From Aeromonas hydrophila subsp. hydrophila ATCC 7966 (GTDB taxonomy: Bacteria > Pseudomonadota > Gammaproteobacteria > Enterobacterales > Aeromonadaceae): a DNA stretch of 64,000 nucleotides. This document shows positions 1 through 8,912 of the stretch, in pieces. A program made the position numbers and the translations under genes. The notes beneath the pieces were generated by a model. The model was not told the DNA's origin, did no database searches, and saw only the letters and a list, made by a program, of their open reading frames with translations. Position 1 is the stretch's first letter; the number at the start of each line of letters is the position of its first letter. The stretch is from positions 4,205,501 through 4,269,500 of the forward strand of contig NC_008570.1 in assembly GCF_000014805.1 (NCBI RefSeq), written 5' to 3'.

Positions 1-18
1 GGCGCTGTACTCCGACAT
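1..18 (-). CDS. 5' end of a gene leaving the window (function unknown)
   Basis: The first codons of a minus-strand gene read M-S-E-Y-S-A from an ATG at 18-16. A consensus Shine-Dalgarno AAGGAG (complement of 24-29) lies five bases upstream of it. Only six codons are inside the window, so the product cannot be named. It would be transcribed divergently from the MocR-type regulator at 147, the usual arrangement for a target of such regulators, but that link is inferred from position only. Confidence 0.5.
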
Positions 19-146
19 GCAGACTCCTTTCATTGCCAATAGTTGTGAATCCCGAACCTTGAGCCTCAATGTAGCGACATAATGGCCTTGCCACGCCGAC
101 CAATTTTGCCAATATGAGCAGACCAATTAGCGCCCGGGAGATCCCC

Positions 147-1583
147 ATGCCTGCCCTGCCCACCCTGTTTGCCACCCAGCAAGCCAGCGATCTGCCGCTG
201 CACGAACAGCTGGTCCGCACCCTGCGCTCGGCCATGCTGGCCGGCCACCTGCCCCAGCACAGCCGGCTGCCCGCCAGCCGCATGCTGGCCGCCGATCTGG
301 GGGTCTCCCGCAGCACGGTGGAGCTGGCCTATGGCCGGCTGGAGGCAGAGGGCTATCTGGTGCGCAAGGTGGGGGCCGGCAGCTTCGTGGCACTGGCCGC
401 GGTCTCCCCGACTCCGCGCCCGCCCCAGTCGGCGGCCGGTCTGTCGCGCCGAGGCCAGGAGATGGCCGACAGCGGTGCCTGTCACGACGTGCCCGAGGTG
501 GGTCGCTCCTTTGCCTCCAGCCAGCCGGATCCCCGCCTCTTCCCGCAGGCCCTGTGGGGCCGGTTGATGCAGCAGCAGTGGCGCCGGCACGCCGGCGACT
601 GGATGAATTACGGGGAGCCGCAGGGGCTGGAGGCGCTGCGCAGCGCCATCAGCAGCTATCTGGTGCAGTCGCGCGGCGTGGTATGCGAGCCGGACCAGCT
701 CCTGATCCTCACCAGCTCCCAGCAGGGGATCCTGCTGGCGACCCAGCTGCTGATCGATGCCGGCGATACCGTCTGGGTGGAGGATCCCGGCTACCCCGGG
801 GCCCGCACCGCCATGGAGAGTGCCGGCGCCCGGGTGCACCCGGTGCCGGTGGATGAAGAGGGGCTCAACCCGCAGGGGGAACACCCGGCGCCACGGCTCA
901 TCTACACCACGCCCGCCCACCAGTATCCACTCGGCGTGCCCATGAGCCTGCCGCGGCGGATGGCGCTGCTGGCCGAGGCCGAGCGGCACGGCGCCTGGAT
1001 CCTGGAAGACGACTACGACGGCGAGTACCAGTACGATCAACGGCCGCTCCCCGCCCTGCAGGGGCTGGATGGTCAGGGACGGGTGCTCTACGTGGGCACC
1101 TTCAGCAAGGTGTTGTTCGGCTCGCTGCGCCTCGCCTACCTGGTGCTGCCCAGGCCGTTGATGGAGTCCTTCTGTCGGGCCAGGGCCGCGGTCGACGGCC
1201 ACAGCAACCAGCTGCTGCAGGCGGTGACCGCCGACTTCATCCGCGCCGGCCACTTCGCCACCCACCTGCGCCAGAGCCGGCTGGTCTACCAGAGCCGCCG
1301 CGACCTGCTGCTGGCCGAGCTGGCCAGCCACTGCCCCGCCCTCACCCCCATTCACAGCGGGGCCGGCCTGCAGTGCGCCGTGCTGCTGCCCCCCGGCGGC
1401 GAGGCGCGCTGGACAGAGGCCGCCAACGCACAGGGGCTGGGGCTGCGCCCCCTCGGCCAGTTCTACCTGGGCCCACCGACGCAGGAGGGGTGGCTGCTCG
1501 GCTTTGCCTCCCTCGACAACCAGGCCCTGCGCCGTCTCTGCCGCCAGCTGGGCAGCCTGCTGGCTACCCGCTCTACCCGCTGA
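147..1583 (+). CDS. MocR/PdxR-type transcriptional regulator (GntR winged helix fused to aminotransferase-like domain)
   Basis: A 478-residue protein. An N-terminal GntR-type winged helix (about residues 15-80, including LGVSRSTVELAY) is followed by a fold-type I aminotransferase-like domain. The PLP-site features are visible: an LEDDYDGEY segment with aspartates near 288-291, and GTFSK with the candidate PLP lysine at 321. MocR proteins use PLP as a sensor and control vitamin B6, GABA, taurine or polyamine genes; the target here is unknown. An in-frame ATG at 114 exists, but the one at 147 has a GGGAG ribosome site and is preferred. A divergent gene begins at 18, so the spacer 19-146 probably holds both promoters and the operator. 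Confidence 0.85.
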   Translation: MPALPTLFATQQASDLPLHEQLVRTLRSAMLAGHLPQHSRLPASRMLAADLGVSRSTVELAYGRLEAEGYLVRKVGAGSFVALAAVSPTPRPPQSAAGLSRRGQEMADSGACHDVPEVGRSFASSQPDPRLFPQALWGRLMQQQWRRHAGDWMNYGEPQGLEALRSAISSYLVQSRGVVCEPDQLLILTSSQQGILLATQLLIDAGDTVWVEDPGYPGARTAMESAGARVHPVPVDEEGLNPQGEHPAPRLIYTTPAHQYPLGVPMSLPRRMALLAEAERHGAWILEDDYDGEYQYDQRPLPALQGLDGQGRVLYVGTFSKVLFGSLRLAYLVLPRPLMESFCRARAAVDGHSNQLLQAVTADFIRAGHFATHLRQSRLVYQSRRDLLLAELASHCPALTPIHSGAGLQCAVLLPPGGEARWTEAANAQGLGLRPLGQFYLGPPTQEGWLLGFASLDNQALRRLCRQLGSLLATRSTR

Positions 1584-1598
1584 AGGCAGCCCGCCCGC

Positions 1599-2492
1599 TC
1601 AGCCTTGGGGGCCGGTTTGCCCCTGCTCGCGGCAGAGCGCCAGCCAGGCCTCGGCGGTGCGGGAGAGGTAGCGCTCGCTCGGCCAGATCACCCCGAGCCG
1701 CCAGCTCAGCTCGGGCACCAGCGGCCGCAACACCAGTCCGTCCGGCGCCAGCCGCCGGCAGATGGGCTCGGGCAAAAAGGCGACCCCCATGCCGCTGCGC
1801 ACCATGGCGGTGAGAAAGTCCCACTGGCTGCTGCGCGCCGCCACCTGGGGCTCGAAGCCGGCCACTCGGCACGCCTGCTCCAGCCGCTCGCTCAGGGTGA
1901 AGGCCTGGGTGTAGAGCAAGAAGGGCTCGTCGCAGAGCGCCTCCAGCCGGATTTCAGGGCAGTCGCGCCAGCGCGGCAGGTCGGGCAGCACCACCTGGAT
2001 CGGGTACTGGTCCAGCTCCAGCGCACTGAGGGCGCCCCCCTCCTTGGTCGGCAGCATGGTAATGGCGAGATCCAGCTCCCCTTCCAGCACCGCCTGCTCG
2101 ATACGCCGGCCGCCGTACTCGACGATGGAGAGCTCGACCTTGGGGTAGCGACTGCGGTAGGCGCGGATCAGATCGGCATAGACGTGACCCACCATGGGCG
2201 GAATGCCGAGCGCCAGCCGGCCGAATTGCAGACTCTGCAGATCGGCGAGCTCCGCTTCCAGCTGCTGCATCTCGGCCAGAATGGTCTGGGCCCGGTTGAA
2301 CAGCACCCGGCCGCTGTCGGTCAGGGTGAAACGGCGTCCCGCACGGCTCAACAGGGGCTGACCCAGCTCCTCCTCCATGTTGCGGATCATCTTGCTGATG
2401 GTGGGCTGGGTGACGAACAGCTTCTCGGAGGCGCGGGTGAAGCTCTGTTCCCGCACCAGTTCGACAAAGTAACGCAGGGCGCGGATGTCCAT
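1599..2492 (-). CDS. LysR-family regulator divergent from the yohJ-yohK pair
   Basis: 297 residues with a typical LysR layout. The N-terminal winged helix-turn-helix (about 1-60, with FTRASEKLFVTQPTISKMI) is followed by a type 2 periplasmic-binding-like effector domain. The ATG at 2492 follows a good AGGAG site. It faces the CidA/LrgB-like genes across a 127-bp gap holding a perfect ATGCC-N5-GGCAT palindrome, which has the T-N11-A form of a LysR box. This matches the CidR-cidAB arrangement in Firmicutes, where the regulator responds to acetate or overflow metabolism. Control of yohJK is inferred from position; the inducer is unknown. It ends 16 bp from the convergent MocR gene. Confidence 0.85.
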   Translation of the reverse strand: MDIRALRYFVELVREQSFTRASEKLFVTQPTISKMIRNMEEELGQPLLSRAGRRFTLTDSGRVLFNRAQTILAEMQQLEAELADLQSLQFGRLALGIPPMVGHVYADLIRAYRSRYPKVELSIVEYGGRRIEQAVLEGELDLAITMLPTKEGGALSALELDQYPIQVVLPDLPRWRDCPEIRLEALCDEPFLLYTQAFTLSERLEQACRVAGFEPQVAARSSQWDFLTAMVRSGMGVAFLPEPICRRLAPDGLVLRPLVPELSWRLGVIWPSERYLSRTAEAWLALCREQGQTGPQG

Positions 2493-2521
2493 GGCTCTCT
2501 CCTGGCGGACGGCAAAACCTG

Positions 2522-2542
2522 ATCATGCCTCTTTGGCATGAT
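2522..2542. promoter_or_regulatory. Palindromic LysR-type operator
   Basis: ATCATGCC (2522-2529) and GGCATGAT (2535-2542) form a perfect 8-bp inverted repeat around five bases. It contains the T-N11-A signature of LysR boxes and lies 30 bp upstream of the divergent lysR start. It is the obvious candidate site for that regulator; binding is inferred. Confidence 0.6.
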
Positions 2543-2584
2543 TTTGATAATTTAAATTCATTTTTTGCAGGTTTGGCCTCTCTC

Positions 2585-2605
2585 TATACTGTGAGCAAGT
2601 TCACA
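2585..2605. promoter_or_regulatory. CRP box next to a -10-like element ahead of yohJ
   Basis: TGTGA (2590-2594), six bases, then TCACA (2601-2605) is a perfect CRP half-site pair. A -10-like TATACT lies at 2585-2590, so the box would overlap or follow the yohJ transcription start. That placement suggests repression of yohJK by CRP-cAMP unless another promoter is used. Confidence 0.6.
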
Positions 2606-2619
2606 GAAAGACCTAGATC

Positions 2620-3021
2620 ATGAAAGCCCTCTGCATTCGCTGGTTCCAGACCCCCTTCCAAATCGCCCTGCTGGCCGCCATCTGGCTGCTGGCGGATCTG
2701 GCGGTACGTACCTTCCATCTGCCGCTGCCTGCCAACCTCACCGGCATGCTGGCCCTGCTGGCCTTGATCCTGCTCGGCGTGGTCAAGACCCACTGGTTCA
2801 GCGCCGGCGCCCGCTGGTTGCTGGCCGAGATGCTGCTGTTCTTCGTGCCGGCGGTGGTGGCGGTGGTCAACTATCAGGATCTGCTGCTGCAGGAGGGGTG
2901 GCGCATCATGGTGGTACTGCTGCTCAGCACCATACTGGTGCTCGGCACCACGGCGCTGGTGGTGGACCGGGTCTATCGCCTCGAGTTGAAACTGGCCCGC
3001 CGGAGTCGTCGTCATGTCTGA
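2620..3021 (+). CDS. yohJ: CidA/LrgA (YohJ)-family small membrane protein
   Basis: 133 residues with four predicted membrane segments, including ALLAAIWLLADLAV, LALLALILLGVV and LLLFFVPAVVAVV. Length and layout match E. coli YohJ and the CidA/LrgA family, described as holin-like proteins that modulate murein hydrolase activity and, in later work, pyruvate or metabolite transport. It overlaps the following LrgB-type gene by 8 bp, so the two are translationally coupled and probably form one complex. The ATG at 2620 has only a weak ribosome site. CRP and LysR-type sites lie immediately upstream. Confidence 0.85.
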   Translation: MKALCIRWFQTPFQIALLAAIWLLADLAVRTFHLPLPANLTGMLALLALILLGVVKTHWFSAGARWLLAEMLLFFVPAVVAVVNYQDLLLQEGWRIMVVLLLSTILVLGTTALVVDRVYRLELKLARRSRRHV

Positions 3022-3703
3022 TACCTTGCTCGGCCTGCTCTGCTTCGCCCTCACCCTGCTGTTCTACTACGCCAGCAAGTGGCTCTACGGCAAGAAGCGC
3101 ATCCTGCCCCTGATGCCTCTGCTGCTGGCCCCCACCCTGCTGGTGGCGGTGGTGATGCTGTTCCACATCCCCTATCAGGACTACATGGCCGAATCCCACT
3201 GGCTGCTGTGGCTGCTGGGGCCAGCCACCGTCGCCTTCGCGGTGCCGGTCTACGAGAACCGCCAGCTCATTCGCCGCCACTGGCTGTCGTTGTCGGTGGG
3301 GGTGGTCGCCTCGGTGGTGATGGCGGTGGGCAGTACCGTGCTGCTGGCCCGCTGGCTCGATCTCTCCGACATGCTGCAGCGCAGTCTGGCGATGCGCTCC
3401 ATTACCACCCCGTTTGCGGTGGAGGCGACCCGCGCCATCGGCGGCCAGACCGATCTTACTGCCCTGTTCGTGGTGCTGACCGGCGTCATCGGCATGGCGG
3501 TCGGTGAAAGCGTGCTCACCCTGCTGGCCATTCGCAGCCGACTCGGCAAGGGGGCGGGGTTTGGTGCCTCGGCCCACGGCGCCGGCACCGCCAAGGCCTA
3601 TCAGATGGGTAATGAAGAGGGAGTGGTCTCCAGCATGGTGATGATGATCGCCGGCATGGTGACCGTGCTGCTGGCCCCCCTGCTCGGCCAGCTGTTCTGG
3701 TAA
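3014..3703 (+). CDS. yohK: LrgB (YohK)-family membrane protein
   Basis: 229 residues with about seven or eight hydrophobic segments. It carries the conserved LrgB stretch RSITTPFAVEATRAIGG near the middle and the C-terminal ASAHGAGTAKAYQMG motif. It starts inside the end of yohJ (8-bp overlap), the conserved arrangement for this pair. The YohJ/YohK (CidA/CidB) pair is linked to control of murein hydrolase export, programmed lysis and three-carbon metabolite transport; which applies here cannot be read from sequence. A short GC-rich inverted repeat follows at about 3722-3740 but has no T-run on this strand. Confidence 0.87.
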   Translation: MSDTLLGLLCFALTLLFYYASKWLYGKKRILPLMPLLLAPTLLVAVVMLFHIPYQDYMAESHWLLWLLGPATVAFAVPVYENRQLIRRHWLSLSVGVVASVVMAVGSTVLLARWLDLSDMLQRSLAMRSITTPFAVEATRAIGGQTDLTALFVVLTGVIGMAVGESVLTLLAIRSRLGKGAGFGASAHGAGTAKAYQMGNEEGVVSSMVMMIAGMVTVLLAPLLGQLFW

Positions 3704-3799
3704 CCTGCGCGTCGGTAAAAGCCGGGTTTCCCGGGCCCAGGCACCCAGCCTTGGCGCCACAGCCGCTACACTCAACTCAATGTGACAGCAGTGAGCGGT

Positions 3800-4714
3800 A
3801 TGATGAACCACAGAGTGATGATCCTCGGGCTGCTGGCCGGCAGCCTGTTCTTCTCCCCCCTTCTGCCGGCCCTGGACATAGTGACCCACGTCAGCCCCGA
3901 GAGTGAGCGGGACCTGCGCACCCTCTACGGCCAGCAGCTGCTGCAACTGGCGCTGGAGAAGACCCGCGACAGCTTCGGCGACTACGAGCTGCGACCGGCC
4001 CCGCCCATGAGCCGGACCCGGCTGCGTCAGGTGCTGCAGTACAACCTCTACCCCAACCTGCTGGCCATCGACAGCTTCCCGCGCCCGGAGGGGAGCCACG
4101 ACCTCGACTATGTCCGCTTTCCGGTGGATCTCGGCATCCTCGGCTATCGCATCTGCTTCGTCAGCCCCAAGCAGCAGCAGGCCGTGGCCCAAGTACACAC
4201 CCTGCACGAGCTGCAGCAGTTCAGCCATGGCCAGGGCCGCGGCTGGCAGGATGCCGACATACTGCGCAGTGCCGGCTTCAAGGTGCAGGAGGTGGAGGGT
4301 TACGAGCGGCTGTTCAAGCTGGTGGTGCGCGGCCGGGTGGATCTGTTCTGCCGGGGGGCCAACGAGCTGCTGACCGAACTGGATACGCACCGGGATCTGG
4401 GGCAATTGACGGTCGACCAGCATCTGGCGCTCTACTACCCCTTCATCCACCTCTTCTACAGCCACAAGGACAACCAGCACGCCCTGCGCCGGGTTCGGGC
4501 CGGCCTGCAGCTGGCCTGGCAGGACGGCTCCCTGCAGGCGCTCTGGCTCAAGACCTTCAAGCCGGCGCTGGATTTCGCCAGGCTGGACCAGCGGCTGCTG
4601 TTCAGGCTGGACAACCCCTTGCTGCAGGGGCTCGACTTCGATTACCAGCCCTATCTTTACGATCCCCTCACCCAGCGCTTCGGGCCCGGCGAGCCGGCCA
4701 GCGGCAAGCAGTGA
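3800..4714 (+). CDS. Periplasmic binding-protein-like protein, tandem copy 1 (function unknown)
   Basis: 304 residues from the ATG at 3800. An N-terminal hydrophobic signal segment (VMILGLLAGSLFFSPLLPA) precedes a soluble domain with short motifs reminiscent of family 3 solute-binding proteins: a YRICFVSP strand, GFKVQEVEGYERLFKLV and LFCRGANEL. The last resembles the hinge region where such proteins read bound ligand. No ABC permease or ATPase gene is nearby, so it is an orphan sensor or binding protein at best. It shares well over half its residues with the next gene, and both follow a similar CTACACTCA motif, so promoter and gene seem to have been duplicated together. An in-frame GTG at 3782 is an alternative start. 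Confidence 0.6.
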   Translation: MMNHRVMILGLLAGSLFFSPLLPALDIVTHVSPESERDLRTLYGQQLLQLALEKTRDSFGDYELRPAPPMSRTRLRQVLQYNLYPNLLAIDSFPRPEGSHDLDYVRFPVDLGILGYRICFVSPKQQQAVAQVHTLHELQQFSHGQGRGWQDADILRSAGFKVQEVEGYERLFKLVVRGRVDLFCRGANELLTELDTHRDLGQLTVDQHLALYYPFIHLFYSHKDNQHALRRVRAGLQLAWQDGSLQALWLKTFKPALDFARLDQRLLFRLDNPLLQGLDFDYQPYLYDPLTQRFGPGEPASGKQ

Positions 4715-4787
4715 CTCCGGCGGCTCCCCGCCCGCCGCCGGGGAGAGCCACTACACTCAGAGGAGTCTCAGCCTTTCACAGGAGCTC

Positions 4788-5669
4788 ATGATGCACTGGA
4801 CCCCGCTGCTTGCCCTGCTGCTGGCCCTGCCCGTGCTGGCCAGCCCGACCCTGTTCACCTACATGAGTCCGGAGAGCGAGCACGACCCCAGAAGCACCTA
4901 TGATCGCGAGCTGCTGCGCCTGGCGCTGGAGAAGACTCGCGCCAGCCACGGCGACTACCGGATGCAGGCCGCGCCCCCCATGACCCTGGCCCGGATGTGG
5001 GTCAGCCTGCGCTTCAATGACTACCCCAACCTGTTCGCCATGGACAGTTACCGCTCCGACCGGGACATGAGCGGCATCGACTACGTGCGCTTTCCCATCC
5101 ACCTCGGCATCGTCAGCTACCGCATCTGCTTCGTCAGCCCCGAGCAGCAGAGCGCCGTCGCCGGAGTGACCAGCCTGGAGGGACTCAAGCGCTTCGACAT
5201 CGGTCAGGGCAAGGGCTGGCTCGACGTGCAGATCCTGCAGCGGGCCGGTTTCAAGGTGCAGGAGGTGGAGGGCTACGAGCAGCTGTTCAAGATGGTGGCG
5301 CGTGGCCGTTTCGCACTCTTCTGCCGCGGGATCAACGAGTTGCCCCAGGAGAAACTGAATCACAGTGATGTCCCCGGGCTGGTGATGGATGAGAACGTGG
5401 CGCTCTACTATCCGCTGCCCAGGGTCTTCTTCACCCACAACAGCAACCAACAGGCCATCGCCCGGGTACAGCAGGGGCTCAAGGCCGCCTGGCGCGACGG
5501 CTCCCTGCAGGCGCTCTGGCTGAAGACCTTCAAACCCTCCCTGAGCTTCGCCCACCTCCATACCCGCCGGCTGTTCCGGCTGGAGAATCCCTACATCGAG
5601 GGGATCGACTTCAACTATCAGGACTACTTCTACGACCCCGTGCAGGGGCGCTTCGGCCCAGGTGAATAG
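4788..5669 (+). CDS. Periplasmic binding-protein-like protein, tandem copy 2 (function unknown)
   Basis: 293 residues beginning ATG-ATG after a good AGGAG site. The signal peptide (LLALLLALPVLA) and the motifs of the preceding gene are kept: SPESEHD, YRICFVSP, GFKVQEVEGYEQLFKMV, LFCRGINEL, and the C-terminal DGSLQALWLKTFKPS. The fold resembles family 3 solute-binding proteins, but no partner transporter is present. The tandem pair probably arose by one duplication and has since diverged mainly at the N-terminus and in ligand-facing loops. A strong terminator follows at 5700-5731. Confidence 0.6.
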   Translation: MMHWTPLLALLLALPVLASPTLFTYMSPESEHDPRSTYDRELLRLALEKTRASHGDYRMQAAPPMTLARMWVSLRFNDYPNLFAMDSYRSDRDMSGIDYVRFPIHLGIVSYRICFVSPEQQSAVAGVTSLEGLKRFDIGQGKGWLDVQILQRAGFKVQEVEGYEQLFKMVARGRFALFCRGINELPQEKLNHSDVPGLVMDENVALYYPLPRVFFTHNSNQQAIARVQQGLKAAWRDGSLQALWLKTFKPSLSFAHLHTRRLFRLENPYIEGIDFNYQDYFYDPVQGRFGPGE

Positions 5670-5699
5670 CCACTTGCCTGCCGTGCAGGCGCAGCAATG

Positions 5700-5731
5700 A
5701 AAAAGCCCGGGTCAGTGACCCGGGCTTTTTT
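5700..5731. terminator. Bidirectional terminator between a binding-protein-like gene and cca
   Basis: AAAAAGCCCGGGTCA and TGACCCGGGCTTTTTT form a near-continuous stem flanked by A and T runs, so it can end transcription from both convergent sides. Confidence 0.85.
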
Positions 5732-5755
5732 GTCCATGTTTCGTCTCCTGCCTCG

Positions 5756-6994
5756 TCAATCCTCGAGGAAGGTCCACTCATCACGCACCCGGCTGATGGC
5801 GTCGAGCCGCCGCTTGGCCAGCTGCTCGCGAATAGCCTCCCCCTTGAACCCGGCCGCCACTATCTCCTTCACCGGCACGGCCTGGGCCGCCGCCAGCGCC
5901 CGCGCCACATAGTCGGGCTCGGCATAGACCCGCTCCTCGAAGCCGGTGCGGCCGTGGAAGTCGGCGCGGCAGGCGTCCAGCAACTGGGCGAAGCGCTCCG
6001 GCCTGCGCCAGGCATCGGCCTTGTCGAACACCTTGAGCAGGGTCGCGGGCTTCAGCTCGAAGGCGATGTGGATATGGGTGTGCAGGTCGCTCACCAGCAG
6101 CGCCAGATCGCGGCACTCGTTCGGTGCCCGGAACCGCTCGCAGAAATCGCGGATGAGCGGCAAGCCCTTCTGGCCGTGGCCGTGGTGGCTCGGCCAGAAC
6201 TCCGGCGGGGTCAGCCCCTTGCCAAAGTCGTGGCACAGCGCCGCGAAGCGCACCGCCAGTTCGGGCGAAAGCCGGCAGGCCTGTGCCAACACCATCATGG
6301 TGTGGATGCCGGTATCGATCTCCGGGTGCCACTTGGCGGGGGCAGGCACCCCGAACAGGGCATCCAGCTCGGGGAACAGCGCCGCCAGGGCGCCGCACTC
6401 GCGCAACACCTCGAAGAACACCTGCGGAGTCGGTCCCAGCAGCACCTTCTCCAGCTCCTTCCAGACCCGCTCCGGGGTCAGGTGAGCCAGCTCGCCGGCC
6501 TCGGTCATCTCGCGCATCAGCGCCAGCGTCTCGGGGGCCACCACGAAGCCCTGGGCGTGGAAGCGGGCGGCGAAGCGGGCCACCCGCAAAATGCGCAGCG
6601 GATCTTCGGCAAAGGCGGGGGAGACGTGGCGCAGCAGCCGTTGTTTCAGATCCTCGATGCCGCCATAGGGATCGTGCAGTTGCCCCGCCTCATCCTCGGC
6701 GATGGCGTTGACGGTGAGATCCCGGCGCAGCAGGTCCTGCTCCAGCGTCACCTCCGGCGAGGCGTGGCAGACGAAGCCAGTATAACCGCGGCCCTGCTTG
6801 CGCTCGGTGCGGGCCAGCGCGTACTCCTGCTGGGTCTTGGGGTGCAGGAACACGGGAAAATCGCGGCCCACCTGGGTAAAGCCCAGTGCCAGCATCTGTT
6901 CCACGGTCGCCCCGACCACCAGGTGATCCCTGTCGCCCTGCGGCAATCCCAGCAGGCGATCCCGCACCGCGCCCCCAACCAGATAAGTCTGCAA
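5756..6994 (-). CDS. cca: CCA-adding enzyme (tRNA nucleotidyltransferase, multifunctional)
   Basis: 412 residues, the same length as E. coli Cca. The N-terminal class II nucleotidyltransferase domain begins [14 protein letters not shown] and continues with the catalytic D-x-D region [13 protein letters not shown]-terminal HD phosphohydrolase domain carries [14 protein letters not shown]. The enzyme adds or repairs the 3' CCA of tRNAs; the HD domain gives phosphatase and 2',3'-cyclic phosphodiesterase activity in the E. coli homologue. The ATG at 6994 is the natural start. It is transcribed away from exeA across a 271-bp gap and ends at the shared terminator. Confidence 0.95.
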   Translation of the reverse strand: MQTYLVGGAVRDRLLGLPQGDRDHLVVGATVEQMLALGFTQVGRDFPVFLHPKTQQEYALARTERKQGRGYTGFVCHASPEVTLEQDLLRRDLTVNAIAEDEAGQLHDPYGGIEDLKQRLLRHVSPAFAEDPLRILRVARFAARFHAQGFVVAPETLALMREMTEAGELAHLTPERVWKELEKVLLGPTPQVFFEVLRECGALAALFPELDALFGVPAPAKWHPEIDTGIHTMMVLAQACRLSPELAVRFAALCHDFGKGLTPPEFWPSHHGHGQKGLPLIRDFCERFRAPNECRDLALLVSDLHTHIHIAFELKPATLLKVFDKADAWRRPERFAQLLDACRADFHGRTGFEERVYAEPDYVARALAAAQAVPVKEIVAAGFKGEAIREQLAKRRLDAISRVRDEWTFLED

Positions 6995-7208
6995 GCTGTG
7001 TCTCCCTTGATAAACCTGTCCCGATTATACCGGTTTGGCCGGTGGAGACTATGGCTGCCCCATGGCCCCGTCGGCGGGACGAGCCCATGACGGCCCAATG
7101 AGAGGTAAAACGCCCCTCGCCACCCGCCTCGCCAACCAACCCGGCGGCGCCCTTTCTCCCGCCGGCAAATCAGGGTGCGCGCTGGCCCCCCTTATGGCAT
7201 CCGGGTCT

Positions 7209-7237
7209 TTGACATCCCTTTGGGGAGGCTTTAACCT
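7209..7237 (+). promoter_or_regulatory. Candidate promoter for exeAB
   Basis: A perfect -35 TTGACA (7209-7214) is followed after 17 bp by TAACCT (7232-7237), a 3-of-6 match to the -10 consensus. The exeA ATG lies 28 bp further on. The -35 and spacing are good and the -10 is weak. Confidence 0.5.
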
Positions 7238-7265
7238 GCCGCCCATAACAACGGAATGGATCCTT

Positions 7266-8912
7266 ATGTACACACAGTTCTTCGGTCTGTCGGAGCACCC
7301 GTTCTCCATCTCGCCCAATCCCAAATACCTCTACATGAGTGAACGCCACGGGGAAGCCCTCGCCCACCTCAACTACGGGTTGCAGGATGGGGGCGGCTTC
7401 GTGCTGCTGACCGGGGAAGTGGGCACCGGCAAGACCACCGTCTCCCGCTGCCTGTTGCAGCAGTTGCCGGCCGAGACCGAGATCGCCTACATCCTCAATC
7501 CATCCCTGACCGAACGAGATCTGCTGGCCGCCATCTGCGACGAGTTCCAGCTGGCCTATGGCCAGGATGCCGGCCTCAAGCAGCTGTTCGACCTCATTCG
7601 CGATCACCTGCTGGCCAATCTGGCGGCAGGCAAGCGCAGCGTGGTACTGGTGGACGAAGCCCAGCACCTGCTGCCCGGCGTGCTGGAACAGCTGCGCCTG
7701 CTCACCAACCTGGAGACCGACGAGAAGAAGCTGCTGCAGGTGGTGCTCATCGGCCAGCCCGAGCTGCAGCAGATGCTGCGCCAGCCCCTGCTGCGCCAGC
7801 TGGCCCAGCGCATCACCGCCCGCTACCACCTGCTGCCGCTCTCCTGCCAGGACGTGGACGCCTATGTTCGCTTTCGCCTGCAGGTGGCTGGTTGCGTGCA
7901 ACCCATCTTCACCCCCAGAGCGATCCAGACCCTGCACCGCCTCTCCGGCGGCATCCCGCGCCTCATCAACCTCATCTGCGATCGCGCCCTGATCGCCGCC
8001 TTTGCCCGCGGCAGCCACAAGATAGTGCACGGTGACATCAGCCTGGCGGCCTTCGAGGTGAGCGGCATCCGTGACGAGGGCACCTGGCAGTCCGGCTTGA
8101 TGGTGGCGCTGGTCGGCGCCTTGCTGGTGGCCACTGGCTGGTGGGGCTGGCAGTTCTTCGGTTTCTTCCCGACCCGCCCGGTGGTCACGGTGGAGGTGCC
8201 GGTCAAGGTGGACGACACCCCGGAGCAGCAGGAGCAGCTGACCCGCGCCATCAATCAGGCGCTGGAACCGGACAGCGCCATGCAGAATCTCTACAAGGTG
8301 TGGGGCTACCAGACCGAGCTGGAAGAGGCGACCTGCGACAACGCGCCGCGCGCCGGCCTGCGCTGCCAGGAGGGCGAGGCCTCCCTGGCCGATCTGCAGG
8401 CCCTGCAGTATCCCGCCCTCGTCAGCCTGACCGACGAGACCGGCGGCACCTATTACGCCACCCTGGTCAACCTCGGCCCCGACAAGGCCAACCTGCTCAT
8501 CGGCAACCAGAGCTGGCAGGTGGACAGGCAGTGGCTGAGCGATTACTGGGGTGGCAGCTATACCCTGCTGTGGCGCATGCCCAAGGGCGGTGTCACCCTG
8601 ATCGGCAACAACGCCGGCCCCAGCCAGGTACAGTGGCTCGACAACGCCCTCAGCCGGGCCCTGCAGCAGCCGGATCGCAAGGTCCGCCGCTTCGATGCCG
8701 AGCTCAAGACCAAGCTGCAGCAGTTCCAGCGCGCCCAGGGCCTGAACCCGGACGGCATCGCCGGCAGCAACACCCTGCTGCGCCTCAACGTGATGGCTGG
8801 CGAACCCATGCCGAAGCTGGAAGACCCAGCCCAGCGGGCCAGCAAGCCGGCCAGGCTGGACCCGGCAGAGGATGACGATGCCATCAACACACTGTCGGAG
8901 GAGGCTTCCTGA
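7266..8912 (+). CDS. exeA: ExeA, inner-membrane ATPase for assembly of the type II secretion secretin
   Basis: 548 residues, close to the described A. hydrophila ExeA. The N-terminal AAA+ domain has the Walker A motif GEVGTGKTT with lysine at residue 56, the lysine known to be essential in ExeA, and a Walker B motif VVLVDEAQHL. One membrane segment (MVALVGALLVATGWWGW) follows, then a periplasmic part ending in a peptidoglycan-binding repeat (FQRAQGLNPDGIAG). With ExeB it binds murein and promotes insertion of the ExeD secretin. The ATG at 7266 is chosen over upstream in-frame codons because the family starts MYTQFFGL and the promoter lies between. It overlaps exeB by one base (TGATG). Confidence 0.97.
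   Translation: MYTQFFGLSEHPFSISPNPKYLYMSERHGEALAHLNYGLQDGGGFVLLTGEVGTGKTTVSRCLLQQLPAETEIAYILNPSLTERDLLAAICDEFQLAYGQDAGLKQLFDLIRDHLLANLAAGKRSVVLVDEAQHLLPGVLEQLRLLTNLETDEKKLLQVVLIGQPELQQMLRQPLLRQLAQRITARYHLLPLSCQDVDAYVRFRLQVAGCVQPIFTPRAIQTLHRLSGGIPRLINLICDRALIAAFARGSHKIVHGDISLAAFEVSGIRDEGTWQSGLMVALVGALLVATGWWGWQFFGFFPTRPVVTVEVPVKVDDTPEQQEQLTRAINQALEPDSAMQNLYKVWGYQTELEEATCDNAPRAGLRCQEGEASLADLQALQYPALVSLTDETGGTYYATLVNLGPDKANLLIGNQSWQVDRQWLSDYWGGSYTLLWRMPKGGVTLIGNNAGPSQVQWLDNALSRALQQPDRKVRRFDAELKTKLQQFQRAQGLNPDGIAGSNTLLRLNVMAGEPMPKLEDPAQRASKPARLDPAEDDDAINTLSEEAS

Noticed and set aside
66..1355. Long open frame antisense to the MocR regulator
   Set aside because: Low-complexity composition typical of the reverse strand of GC-rich coding sequence; the plus-strand gene carries clear domains. 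The same applies to many other long antisense frames in this window.
3722..3740. Terminator after yohK
   Set aside because: The inverted repeat has no T-run on the plus strand, so termination there is not supported.
7035..7265. In-frame N-terminal extension of exeA
   Set aside because: Known ExeA starts MYTQFFGL, and a promoter-like TTGACA lies inside the extension.
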